Positions 16,003-25,995 of a stretch of 64,000 bases of DNA are shown in pieces. The notes beneath the pieces were generated by a model, which made no database searches, was not told where the DNA came from, and saw only the letters and a program-made list of their open reading frames with translations. The position numbers were made by a program, and so were the translations under genes. Within the stretch, counting starts at the first letter, position 1; each line of letters begins with the position of its first letter. The DNA comes from JAVVHH01 sp963835135 (GTDB taxonomy: Bacteria > Pseudomonadota > Alphaproteobacteria > Acetobacterales > Acetobacteraceae): positions 310,001 to 374,000 of the forward strand of contig CAWIEF010000005.1 in NCBI GenBank assembly GCA_963835135.1, read 5' to 3'.

Positions 16003-17450
16003 GCTACGTGATCGAGGGTTCGACCGGTCCGTGGGAGATCGTCGTCGGTCTCGAAGTACATGCCCAGGTCATCAGCAAATCCAAGCTGTTTAGCGGCGCG
16101 GCCACCGAATTCGGGGCCGAGCCGAACACTCAGGTCAGCTTCGTCGACGCCGCCTTCCCCGGCATGCTGCCGGTGCCGAACCGGGAGTGCGTGGCGCAGG
16201 CCGTGCGCACCGGGCTGGGGCTCGAGGCGCAGATCAACCTGGTCAGCCGTTTCGACCGCAAGAACTACTTCTACGCCGACCTGCCCGCCGGCTACCAGAT
16301 CAGCCAGTTCGAGCACCCTATCGTCGGCGCCGGCGTGGTCGACGTCGAGCTCGCCGACGGCTCCAGCAAGCGCATCGGCGTGACCCGGCTCCATCTCGAA
16401 CAAGACGCCGGCAAGTCGCTGCACGACCAGCACGCGACCAAGAGCTACATCGACCTCAACCGCTCCGGCGTCGCGCTCATGGAGATCGTCAGCGAGCCCG
16501 ACATGCGCAGCCCGGAGGAGGCCGGCGCCTACCTGCGCAAGATGCGCATCATCCTGCGCTATCTCGGCACCTGCGACGGCAACATGGAGGAGGGCTCCAT
16601 GCGCGCCGACGTCAACGTCTCCGTCCGCAAGCACGGCGAGCCGTTCCGCACCCGCTGCGAGATCAAGAACGTCAACTCCGTCCGCTTCGTGATGCAGGCG
16701 ATCGAGGCGGAGGCCAAGCGCCAGGTCGAGATCTGGGAACAGGGCGGCGAGGTCAAGCAGGAAACCCGCCTGTTCGACCCGGCCCGCGGCGAGACCCGGT
16801 CCATGCGCTCCAAGGAGGACGCGCACGACTACCGCTATTTCCCCGATCCCGACCTGCTGCCGCTGGTCCTCGACGAGACCTGGGTCGAGGAGCTGAAAGC
16901 GGGCCTGCCCGAACTGCCGGACGCCAAGCGCGCCCGCTTCGTGTCCGAATACGGCCTGCCCGTTTATGACGCGGGCGTGCTGGTGGCCGAGAAGGAGACC
17001 GCGGCGTTCTACGAAACCGTCGCAAGCGGCCGCGACGCCAAACTCGCGGCGAACTGGATGATGGGCGACTTCTTCGCCGCCCTGAACCGCACCGGCACCA
17101 CGATCGAGACCAGCCCGGTGTCGGCCGCCGCCCTGGGCGAGCTCGTCGATCTGCTGACCGACAAGACCATCAACGGCCGCATCGCCAAGGAGGTGTTCGA
17201 GGCGATGGTCGAGACCGGCGAAGCGCCGGGCCGGATCGTGGAGGCCAAGGGGCTGCGACAGGTGACCGACACCGGCGCGATCGACGCCGCGGTGCAGGCG
17301 GTGTTGGACGCCAATCCCGACAAGGTGGCCGACTACAAGGGCGGCAAGGACAAACTGTTCGGCTTCTTCGTCGGCCAGGTCATGAAGGCCATGGCCGGCA
17401 AGGGCAACCCGGCCCTCGTCAACGACGTCCTGAAGTCGAAGCTGGGCTAG
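15999..17450 (+). CDS. gatB: Asp-tRNA(Asn)/Glu-tRNA(Gln) amidotransferase subunit B
   Basis: A 483-residue GatB that binds the misacylated tRNA and activates its side chain with ATP. It shows WEIVVGLEVHAQ, SKLFSGA, FDRKNYFYADLPAGYQISQ, the ALMEIVSEPDMRSPEEA block, DYRYFPDPDL and the C-terminal YqeY-like tail ending in NPALVNDVLKSKL. It is the last gene of gatCAB, with a four-base overlap with gatA, and a nucleoside phosphorylase follows after three bases. Confidence 0.98.
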   Translation: MSYVIEGSTGPWEIVVGLEVHAQVISKSKLFSGAATEFGAEPNTQVSFVDAAFPGMLPVPNRECVAQAVRTGLGLEAQINLVSRFDRKNYFYADLPAGYQISQFEHPIVGAGVVDVELADGSSKRIGVTRLHLEQDAGKSLHDQHATKSYIDLNRSGVALMEIVSEPDMRSPEEAGAYLRKMRIILRYLGTCDGNMEEGSMRADVNVSVRKHGEPFRTRCEIKNVNSVRFVMQAIEAEAKRQVEIWEQGGEVKQETRLFDPARGETRSMRSKEDAHDYRYFPDPDLLPLVLDETWVEELKAGLPELPDAKRARFVSEYGLPVYDAGVLVAEKETAAFYETVASGRDAKLAANWMMGDFFAALNRTGTTIETSPVSAAALGELVDLLTDKTINGRIAKEVFEAMVETGEAPGRIVEAKGLRQVTDTGAIDAAVQAVLDANPDKVADYKGGKDKLFGFFVGQVMKAMAGKGNPALVNDVLKSKLG

Positions 17451-17453
17451 CCC

Positions 17454-18266
17454 ATGCCGGGACCAGCGTGGCGCGCCTACGACGCCGACGGCGCGTCCGT
17501 GTTCCAGCCCGAGCACCTGCTGCGTGAAGCCCGGCGCCAGCGCGGTCTGCCGGACCGGGATGTGCCCGCCATCGGCGTGCTCGACCCGGATGGCGATCTG
17601 GTCACCTACCTGCGCCGCACCGGCCGGGCGCGGCCCAGCCCGGGCTGGGCCTGCTACCACACCGTGCTCGACGAATTCGACCTGCCGGACGGCACGGTCG
17701 CCGGTGTGGTCGGCTGCGCGGTCGGCGCGCCGTTCGCCGTGCTGGTCGCCGAGCAGCTCTTCGCCAGCGGCTGCCGTCTGTTGGTCAGCGTAACCTCGGC
17801 CGGCCGGATCGCCGATCTCGGTGAGCCGCCCTACGCCGTGCTGATCGACCGCGCGCTTCGCGACGAGGGCACCAGCGCGCACTACCTGCCGCAAGGCGCC
17901 GGGGCGTTCGTCGCCGCACCCGACCCGGCCCTGCTCGACCGCGTCGAAGCCCGCCTCCGGCAAGACGCTACGCCGCTGCACCGCGGCCCGACCTGGACCA
18001 CCGACGCGCCCTATCGCGAGACCGAGGCAGCCATCGCGGCCGCCCGGGCGCAAGGCACGCTCGCGGTCGAGATGGAAGCCGCCGCGCTGTTCGCCTTCGC
18101 CACCGCCCGCAACAAACCCGTGGTCTGCTTCGCGCATGTGACGAACACCATGGGCCAGCAGGCCGGGCCCGACTTCGAGAAGGGCGAGGCCGCCGGCGCG
18201 CTCGACGCGCTTCGCCTGATCTGCGCAGCGGCAGACGCATTCCAACCCGAGGCAGCCCAGGCATGA
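17454..18266 (+). CDS. Nucleoside phosphorylase (uridine phosphorylase-like)
   Basis: A 270-residue member of the PNP/UDP phosphorylase family, which splits nucleosides with phosphate into base and ribose 1-phosphate. Visible are VVGCAVGAPFAVLVAEQL (phosphate-binding region), SVTSAGRIADLG, and VEMEAAALFAFA, where the Met-Glu pair contacts the ribose in family structures. The base specificity is not clear from the sequence. It follows gatB after three bases and overlaps the next gene by four, so it is probably co-transcribed. Confidence 0.8.
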   Translation: MPGPAWRAYDADGASVFQPEHLLREARRQRGLPDRDVPAIGVLDPDGDLVTYLRRTGRARPSPGWACYHTVLDEFDLPDGTVAGVVGCAVGAPFAVLVAEQLFASGCRLLVSVTSAGRIADLGEPPYAVLIDRALRDEGTSAHYLPQGAGAFVAAPDPALLDRVEARLRQDATPLHRGPTWTTDAPYRETEAAIAAARAQGTLAVEMEAAALFAFATARNKPVVCFAHVTNTMGQQAGPDFEKGEAAGALDALRLICAAADAFQPEAAQA

Positions 18267-18908
18267 AGACCGACCCGCTCAGCGATTCCTGGGATTTCCT
18301 GATCGGAGCCCAGCCGGATCAGCGCGGTCTCGGCGAGTGGCAGTGGCCCCTCGTCGGTTTGTTCGCGCTGCTCCTGCTGAGCAGCTGCATCATCGCGCTG
18401 ATCGTCTGGCGGCAGCGCGAGAGCCACTCGCCCGGTGGCGTGGGCCCCGGCCCGTTCTGGGCCTGGTTGTTCCGGCTGCTGATCGGGATCATGTGGTTCC
18501 AGGGGTCGCTCTGGAAGATGCCGTTCCCGGTGGCCAGCGGGTTCCAGGTACTGGACCGAGCAAATGGTCCAAAACGCCGCCTGGCCCTGGTTCAGCGCGA
18601 TCGTCAGCGACTACATGCTGCCGAACATGCCGATCGTCGACCCGCTCGTCTTCGCCGTCGAGATGGGGTTGGCGATCAGCCTGATGCTAGGCCTGTTCGT
18701 CCGCCCGGTCGCGACGCTGGGCGCGATCTACGTGCTCGGGCTCTGGATCGGCCTCTACCGCCATCCCGCGGAGTGGCCGTGGGAATACATCTTCCTCGCC
18801 GCCGTGCAGGGCATGTTCGCCATCGTCGGCGGTAGCTACGGCTTCGGGCTCGACGCGCTGCTCATGCCGCTCTGGCGACGCCGGCCCGCATCCGTTTTAG
18901 CACGGTGA
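18263..18908 (+). pseudogene. DoxX-like (TQO small subunit) membrane protein, interrupted by a single extra base
   Basis: The first frame (from ATG 18263) encodes MKTDPLSDSWDFLIG, a membrane helix and LLIGIMWFQGSLWKMPFPVASGFQ, then turns to Arg-rich nonsense. Removing one G at 18547/18548 joins it to YWTEQMVQNAAWPWF in the next frame, followed by three more helices and a stop at 18908. The full span is 646 bases, exactly one more than a 214-codon gene plus stop. DoxX-like proteins are four-helix membrane proteins linked to thiosulfate:quinone or other redox reactions. Either a sequence error or a true inactivation. Confidence 0.75.
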
Positions 18909-20100
18909 TGGCCAGCACGGCGGTCGTGAAGTCGGCGACGATCGCGATGGCGAACACCGGCGTCCAACTCCCGGTATTGTCGTGCAGCAGCGCGGCCATG
19001 GGGCCACCAAGGATCGCGCCGATCCCCTGCGCGATGTAGAGGCAGCCGTAGTTCTGCGTTGCATAGGCGGGGCCGAACGTGTCGGTCAGCGTGCTCGGAA
19101 AGAGGGAGAATATTTCTCCCCAGCCGAAGAAGACGAGGCCGGAGAGTAGGACGAAGAGGACCGGATCGCCCCGGAACGCGAGCCAGGCGGTCATGGCGAC
19201 ACCCTCGAGGGCGAAGGCCAACGCCATCGTGTTCTCACGGCCGATACGGTCGGAGACCCAGCCGAAGAAGGGCCGGGTCAGCCCATTGCAGAACCGGTCG
19301 ATCGTGAGCGCGAGCGGCACCGCCGCCATGCCCCAGACGACCAACTTCGACACGCCGAAATCGGCCGCGAACGCGCCGAGTTGCGACGTCACCATCAGGC
19401 CCGAGGTCGACATCAGGCTCATCATGACGAACATCAACCAGAAGATCGGGCTCTTGGTCATCTCACGCGGCCCGACGCCGCGCCCCGCGGCCGAGCCGGC
19501 GCTGACGGCCGGCGGCGATCGAAGCCCCAGTGCGGCCAGCACACCGACGATGCCGAAGATGACCCCCCATTGCAGCAGCGTGGTCGGCAGGCCGGAGGCG
19601 GCCAGGGTGTCGGCGATCGGGAACGTCGTTGCGATGGCGCCCATCCCATAGCCGGCTGCCACCACGCCCGCAGCGAGGCCGCGATGATCCGGGAACCAGC
19701 GGACCATCAGCCCCACGACGCCGATATAGACGATGCCGGTGCCGACGCCGCCGAGCAGGCCGTAGGTGGCATACAGACCCCAGAGCGACGTTACCGACGA
19801 GGCCAAGACCCACGACAGACCGGTCAGCGCGCAACCGATCGCGATCAGCCAACGCGGGCCGAACCGGTCGACGAGCCATCCTTGGAACGGGCTGAAGAAG
19901 GTTTGCAGCACGATGAGGATGCTGAACGTGACCTGGATGGCCGGCGCCCCGGCGCCGAGCGATGTGCCGAGCGGCTTGGTGAACAGGGTCCAAACATATT
20001 GCGGGCTGGAGATCGCCATCATGCACACCAACCCGAACAGCAGCTGGAGCCAGCGCGTGTTCGTGGCCGGGGTTACGACCGGGGCGATACTGGTGCTCAT
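18862..20100 (-). CDS. MFS transporter, oxalate/formate antiporter (OFA) type
   Basis: A 412-residue, 12-helix major facilitator protein. The N-terminal QYVWTLFTKPLG, GWLVDRFGPRW (motif A region), YIGVVGLMVRWFPDHRGLAAG and the later GWVSDRIGREN and NYGCLYIAQGIGAILGGP are characteristic of the OxlT/OFA subfamily, which exchanges small carboxylates. The substrate is not determined. It overlaps the 3' end of the convergent DoxX-like gene by 47 bases and is divergent from the GST gene with 112 bases between starts. Confidence 0.85.
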   Translation of the reverse strand: MSTSIAPVVTPATNTRWLQLLFGLVCMMAISSPQYVWTLFTKPLGTSLGAGAPAIQVTFSILIVLQTFFSPFQGWLVDRFGPRWLIAIGCALTGLSWVLASSVTSLWGLYATYGLLGGVGTGIVYIGVVGLMVRWFPDHRGLAAGVVAAGYGMGAIATTFPIADTLAASGLPTTLLQWGVIFGIVGVLAALGLRSPPAVSAGSAAGRGVGPREMTKSPIFWLMFVMMSLMSTSGLMVTSQLGAFAADFGVSKLVVWGMAAVPLALTIDRFCNGLTRPFFGWVSDRIGRENTMALAFALEGVAMTAWLAFRGDPVLFVLLSGLVFFGWGEIFSLFPSTLTDTFGPAYATQNYGCLYIAQGIGAILGGPMAALLHDNTGSWTPVFAIAIVADFTTAVLAITVLKRMRAGVARAA

Positions 20101-20212
20101 CGATGGTGCTCCAACGGCTTATTCTGGCGCCACAGTATGCAAGCCGGGTGCCATAATCGTCCGTTGCGCATCGGGAGCACCACGCTATCGTCCCGCGCGG
20201 GAGACCCGAAGC

Positions 20213-20833
20213 ATGATCGAACTACACACGTGGAACACGCCGAACGGCCGCAAGATCAGCGTGGCGCTCGAGGAGATGGGGTTGGCCTACACGGTCAAGA
20301 CCGTCGATATCACCAAGGACCAGCAGTTTCAGCCGGCTTTCCTTGAGATCAGCCCGAACAACCGCATCCCGGCGATCGTCGACCCCGATGGACCCGGCGG
20401 ACACCCGATCTCGGTCTTCGAGTCCGGCGCGATCCTGCTCTATTTGGCCGAAAAGACGGGCCAGTTCCTGCCGGCCCCGTTGCGCGACCGGGTGCCTGTC
20501 TACGAGTGGCTCATGTGGCAAATGGGCGGGTTCGGCCCGATGCTTGGGCAGGTCCACCATTTCCTGACCGTCAACGAGGCCGACCGCACCTACGGATTGC
20601 AGCGCTACACGAAAGAGACGGAGCGCCTCTACGGCGTGCTGGATCGGCGGTTGGCCAAGGTCGAGTATGTGGCCGGGCCGTTATCGATCGCGGATTTCGC
20701 CTGCGTCGCGTGGGCATGGCGGCACGAGCGGCACCAGATCGACTTGGCGCGCGTGCCGAACGTGAAACGGTGGTATGAGGGCCTGATGGCCCGCCCCGGC
20801 ATCAAGCGCGGCTTCGAGGTTGCGCTGAGCTAG
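20213..20833 (+). CDS. Nu-class (YfcG-like) glutathione S-transferase / disulfide reductase
   Basis: A 206-residue GST. The thioredoxin-like N-terminal half reads WNTPNGRKISVALEEMGL, ISPNNRIPAIVD and FESGAILLYLAEKTG; the helical C-terminal half begins WLMWQMGGFGPMLGQVHHF. These blocks match E. coli YfcG and yeast Ure2-like proteins, which favour disulfide-bond reductase activity with glutathione. The TPNG position, where other GSTs have Ser or Tyr, agrees with this class. Start ATG 20213 is preceded by GGGAGAC. Confidence 0.88.
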   Translation: MIELHTWNTPNGRKISVALEEMGLAYTVKTVDITKDQQFQPAFLEISPNNRIPAIVDPDGPGGHPISVFESGAILLYLAEKTGQFLPAPLRDRVPVYEWLMWQMGGFGPMLGQVHHFLTVNEADRTYGLQRYTKETERLYGVLDRRLAKVEYVAGPLSIADFACVAWAWRHERHQIDLARVPNVKRWYEGLMARPGIKRGFEVALS

Positions 20834-20882
20834 TCAGACACGTAGAACGGTTGGGCAAACGCTGTGCTGTTGCAATCCCGGC

Positions 20883-20975
20883 GGAGGGGTGGCCGAGTGG
20901 CTGAAGGCAGCGGTTTGCTAAACCGCCATACGGCGTCAAGCCGTATCGTGAGTTCGAATCTCATCCCCTCCGCCA
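20883..20975 (+). tRNA. tRNA-Ser (anticodon GCU)
   Basis: The acceptor stem GGAGGGG (20883-20889) pairs with CCCCTCC (20965-20971), followed by discriminator G and an encoded CCA. The anticodon arm has GCGGT, TTGCTAA and ACCGC, giving anticodon GCT (GCU), which reads AGC/AGU serine codons. A long variable arm (ACGGC...GCCGT) and the T-arm GTTCGAATC are present, as expected for a class II tRNA. Its 3' end overlaps the stop and last codons of the convergent glycosyltransferase. Confidence 0.97.
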
Positions 20976-22187
20976 GGTTTGCGCCGAAACTCTCGAAATA
21001 ATCGCCGTCTGGTCGGCCAGGCAACGCTCGAGGTCATAGCGGGCGATCGCGTCGGCGCGGGCAGCGCGCCTCACGCTTGGCAGCGTGTGGCGACGGGCGA
21101 GCAGATCGGCTGCACGATGGGCGAGCAGAGCCGGGTCGCGGGCGTCGACCAGGAACCCGGTCCTGCCATCATCGATCGCTTCCCGGACCGGCGCGACGTC
21201 GGAGGCCAGGAGAAGGCAGCCGGCGGCCATGGCCTCGACGCACGACCAGGACAGTACGAAGGGAACGCTGAGATAGAGGTGCAGCGCGGAGACCTGCAGC
21301 AAGCGAAGGTAATCGGAGCGCCCGAGCTTGCCGACGAAGTGGACGCGGCCCGGGTCCAGCGTGTGTTCGCGCAGGAGATGGGTCTTCCAGCTTCCGCCGC
21401 CTGGCGGCGGGCGGCCGTAGCTCACTCCATCTCCGCCGCAGATCACGATCTGGGCATGCGGCCGTAGGCGGAGCAGCTCGGGAAGCGCCCGTATCAGGAG
21501 GGCGAAGCCCCGCACCGGTTCGAGATCACGCGCGACGTAGGTGACGACCTCGTCCTCGGCCGCGAAGGTCGGACCGCCGGGCACGGTGAAGCGGGCCGCC
21601 GGGCCGGGCGCGACCTCCCCAGTGTCCACGCCGTCGTGGACGACGGTGATCAGGCCCTGGAATACGTCCGGGTGCTGCTCGCGCTGCCAAGCCGTCGGCG
21701 ATATCCCATGGTCCATGATGCTGAGGCTGGTCAGCAGATCCGCATTCCACGCGCGGATGCGGCAGCGCCCGTCGAGATCGATCGCCGTCTCGGACACGTA
21801 GCCGGTGTCTTGCCCCTCGGCGCGATAGAACATCTCGCAGTAGGCGAGGAACGTCGCCCGAGGAAGCACCTCGCGCAGGAACATGGTCTCGCCCCAACCG
21901 GGATGACCCACGACCAGATCAGGCTCGAACCCCGCCTCTCGCATCCCGAGGCAAGCCCGCGCGACCGCTTGGCCGCGCCGCACGCTTGCCTCGGCCCGCC
22001 GCAAATAATGGTGGGTCTGCGCGCCGGCTGCTTTCGGCGCCGGATAGCTTTGCCAGCGAACGCGGTCGAGCGCTGGCCGTGGTCCAGGACTGAGGAACAC
22101 GACGTCGTTCCGCTCGTCCTGCGCCAGGCGCGGCGCGAGATGGCGGAACTGACCCGGCGCATTCTGATGCAGGAAGAGGATGTTCAA
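20961..22187 (-). CDS. GT4-family glycosyltransferase
   Basis: A 408-residue GT-B enzyme. It starts MNILFLHQNAPGQFRHLAPRLA, a common opening of one GT4 subgroup, and has LVVGHPGWGET, the linker with VPGGPTFAAEDEVVTYVARDLEPVRGF, and the nucleotide-sugar-binding region SWSCVEAMAAGCLLLASDVAPVRE. It should transfer a sugar from an NDP donor in the cytoplasm; donor and acceptor are unknown. The last codons and TGA stop are read through the acceptor stem of tRNA-Ser on the other strand. Confidence 0.88.
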   Translation of the reverse strand: MNILFLHQNAPGQFRHLAPRLAQDERNDVVFLSPGPRPALDRVRWQSYPAPKAAGAQTHHYLRRAEASVRRGQAVARACLGMREAGFEPDLVVGHPGWGETMFLREVLPRATFLAYCEMFYRAEGQDTGYVSETAIDLDGRCRIRAWNADLLTSLSIMDHGISPTAWQREQHPDVFQGLITVVHDGVDTGEVAPGPAARFTVPGGPTFAAEDEVVTYVARDLEPVRGFALLIRALPELLRLRPHAQIVICGGDGVSYGRPPPGGGSWKTHLLREHTLDPGRVHFVGKLGRSDYLRLLQVSALHLYLSVPFVLSWSCVEAMAAGCLLLASDVAPVREAIDDGRTGFLVDARDPALLAHRAADLLARRHTLPSVRRAARADAIARYDLERCLADQTAIISRVSAQTWRRG

Positions 22188-22353
22188 CGGACAACGTTCG
22201 CTGTGGCCCCCTCACCTTCTACCGACGAAAGATTAGCAGCCGCTTAACCCACGCCGGTCGGCACCCGTTCATGATCATCATGGGGCCACCCCGAATTTCC
22301 GTGAACTTAATGGCCCGAACCGGTGTTTGAACGACTTATTCGAAGGGTTCCTC

Positions 22354-24485
<2,132 letters not shown>

Positions 24486-24489
<4 letters not shown>

Positions 24490-24908
24490 CCGTCGGCGAG
24501 GTCATGAGCCGCGAGGTCGAGTTCGTGGATCCGGAGGCGTCCGCGCAGGACGCCGCCGAACTCATGGGAGAGATCGACGTGGGTGCGTTGCCGGTCGGTG
24601 GCGCCGAGCGGGTCGTCGGCATCGTGACGGATCGCGACATTCTCTACCGGGTTGTCGCCAAGGGTCTCGACCCCGCCACGACGCGGGTGCGCGACATCGT
24701 GTCGCGCCCGGTGGTCACATGCCGCCCAACGGATACGCTGCATGCGGCGATGGACGTGATGGCTGCCAATCACATCCGCCGCATGCCGGTGCAGGCGCCG
24801 GACACGACCCGTATCGTGGGGTGGATCACGATCGCCGATATCTCGAGGACGTTATTGGTCGGCAGCACCGGGCTGCAGCAGGCCCTGCGCGAGATGACCG
24901 AGCGCTAG
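24486..24908 (+). CDS. Two-CBS-domain protein
   Basis: A 140-residue protein made of a CBS pair: TVGEVMSREVEFVDPEASAQ through VVGIVTDRDILYRVV, then VRDIVSRPVVTCRPTDTL through IVGWITIADISRTL. Such stand-alone pairs bind adenine nucleotides and often sense energy state. It is translationally coupled to glgX (ATGA), so a link to glycogen use is possible (inference). Confidence 0.88.
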
Positions 24909-24919
24909 GCGCCGCCGGT

Positions 24920-25489
24920 CTAACGCCGGTAGCGACGGACGGCGCTGCGCACGAGCGCGGCGGGCAGATCGAACCGCGTCTGCACCACGTCGCACAGCAT
25001 CGTGCTGACCGGAAACCGCGTGTCGGACGCCACGAGCGCTGCGACATACGTATAGATGGTCAACTCGTTCCGTTGCGCGATCTCGAAGATGACGTTGAGC
25101 GGCAGTGGATCGTCCATCGCCTGGTCGAACGCCGCCACCGTCGCGTGGCCGGCGCCCAGACCCGAAAGCCAGCTTCGCAAGGTAGGCCCCAACTCGGCCG
25201 CCGCATCCGCCGGACGTCCAGCCAGCAGGAGCGAGGCCAGGATGCGGGCGAGCCGGGCCTGTTGATCCTCGGCCATGACCGATAGGTTGAGTGTCAGCGG
25301 CATCAGCGTCTGGTGCCGGTTCTGCAGCCATCCGTGCAGCACCTTGGCGCCGAGTGCCTCCGCGATGACCGCCGACCCAGCATCGGCCGCGCGCTCCCGC
25401 CGGCTGGCCGCCACGGGAGCCGCGGGCTCCTCACTCTGGTCGAGTTCTGCGGCCGGTTCTCGGCGGATCAGGAAATCCAACAAGCCCAC
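24920..25489 (-). CDS. Hypothetical protein co-transcribed with a receiver-domain regulator
   Basis: About 189 residues from GTG 25489 (VGLLDFLIRREP); the frame is open further upstream, but there it overlaps the response regulator gene. After an acidic, Ala-rich linker comes a helical domain (EALGAKVLHGWLQNRHQ, LNLSVMAEDQQARLARILAS, RSWLSGLGAGHATVAAF). It has no signal peptide or membrane segment and no family I recognise. It begins eight bases after the receiver protein ends, suggesting they work as a pair. Confidence 0.55.
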   Translation of the reverse strand: MGLLDFLIRREPAAELDQSEEPAAPVAASRRERAADAGSAVIAEALGAKVLHGWLQNRHQTLMPLTLNLSVMAEDQQARLARILASLLLAGRPADAAAELGPTLRSWLSGLGAGHATVAAFDQAMDDPLPLNVIFEIAQRNELTIYTYVAALVASDTRFPVSTMLCDVVQTRFDLPAALVRSAVRRYRR

Positions 25490-25496
25490 ACGCCGC

Positions 25497-25874
25497 TTAA
25501 GCGGAAACCGTCCGGGCGAGCTGTTCGTCGATTTGCATGAGCAGCCGCGAGAAGTCGACCGGCTTGGGATGGTAGTCGTCACAGCCCGCGGCGATCGCTT
25601 TCTCGCGGTCGCCCGACATGGCGTGCGCCGTCAGCGCGATGATCGGCGTGTCGCGCAGTTCGGGGTTCGCCTTGATCGTGCCGGCGACGGTCCATCCGTC
25701 CATGATCGGCAGGTTCATGTCGAGCAGGATGATGTCGGGGCGCTCGCTCGCCGCCATGTCGACCGCCTGCTGGCCATCAGTGGCGAGCACGACGTCGAAA
25801 CCGCGCCGTTTCAGCCGGCGCGAGAGGAAGTCCCAGATCTCCTCGTGATCTTCGACAAGTAAGATCTTGCTCAT
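25497..25874 (-). CDS. Single-domain response regulator (receiver only, DivK/CheY-like)
   Basis: A 125-residue receiver domain without an output domain. It begins MSKILLVEDHEE; the phosphorylated aspartate is Asp52 in LLDMNLPIMDG, the switch Thr82 is in ALTAHA, and Lys104 is in HPKPVDF. GGAGGG stands upstream of ATG 25874. No histidine kinase is next to it. It presumably relays phosphate or regulates a partner, perhaps the downstream unknown gene. Confidence 0.9.
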   Translation of the reverse strand: MSKILLVEDHEEIWDFLSRRLKRRGFDVVLATDGQQAVDMAASERPDIILLDMNLPIMDGWTVAGTIKANPELRDTPIIALTAHAMSGDREKAIAAGCDDYHPKPVDFSRLLMQIDEQLARTVSA

Positions 25875-25970
25875 AACGCCCTCCGTTCCGGCAGCCCGCG
25901 ACAACTTTCCCCCTCGGGCAAACCGTGTCATCTCGTGAACACCGGCCGGCAACGAGGGTTGCACGCCGAG

Positions 25971-25976
25971 TATAAT
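25971..25976 (+). promoter_or_regulatory. Consensus -10 box upstream of the SLC13-type permease
   Basis: TATAAT, a perfect sigma-70 -10 hexamer in otherwise GC-rich DNA, lies 20 bases before ATG 25996. No good -35 is visible at 17 bases (GGCAAC). The region is shared with the divergent response regulator, whose own promoter may overlap it (TATTAT on the other strand). Confidence 0.45.
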
Positions 25977-25995
25977 ACATAAGGTGAACGCGTAG

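Noticed and set aside
15648..18245. 865-codon open frame on the minus strand
   Set aside because: It lies entirely antisense to gatA, gatB and the nucleoside phosphorylase, and its translation is Gly/Val/His/Leu-rich without any domain. High GC content creates such shadow frames.
20883..20975. tRNA-Ser as an integration (attachment) site
   Set aside because: No integrase, direct repeat of the tRNA 3' end or foreign-looking gene cluster is present on either side.
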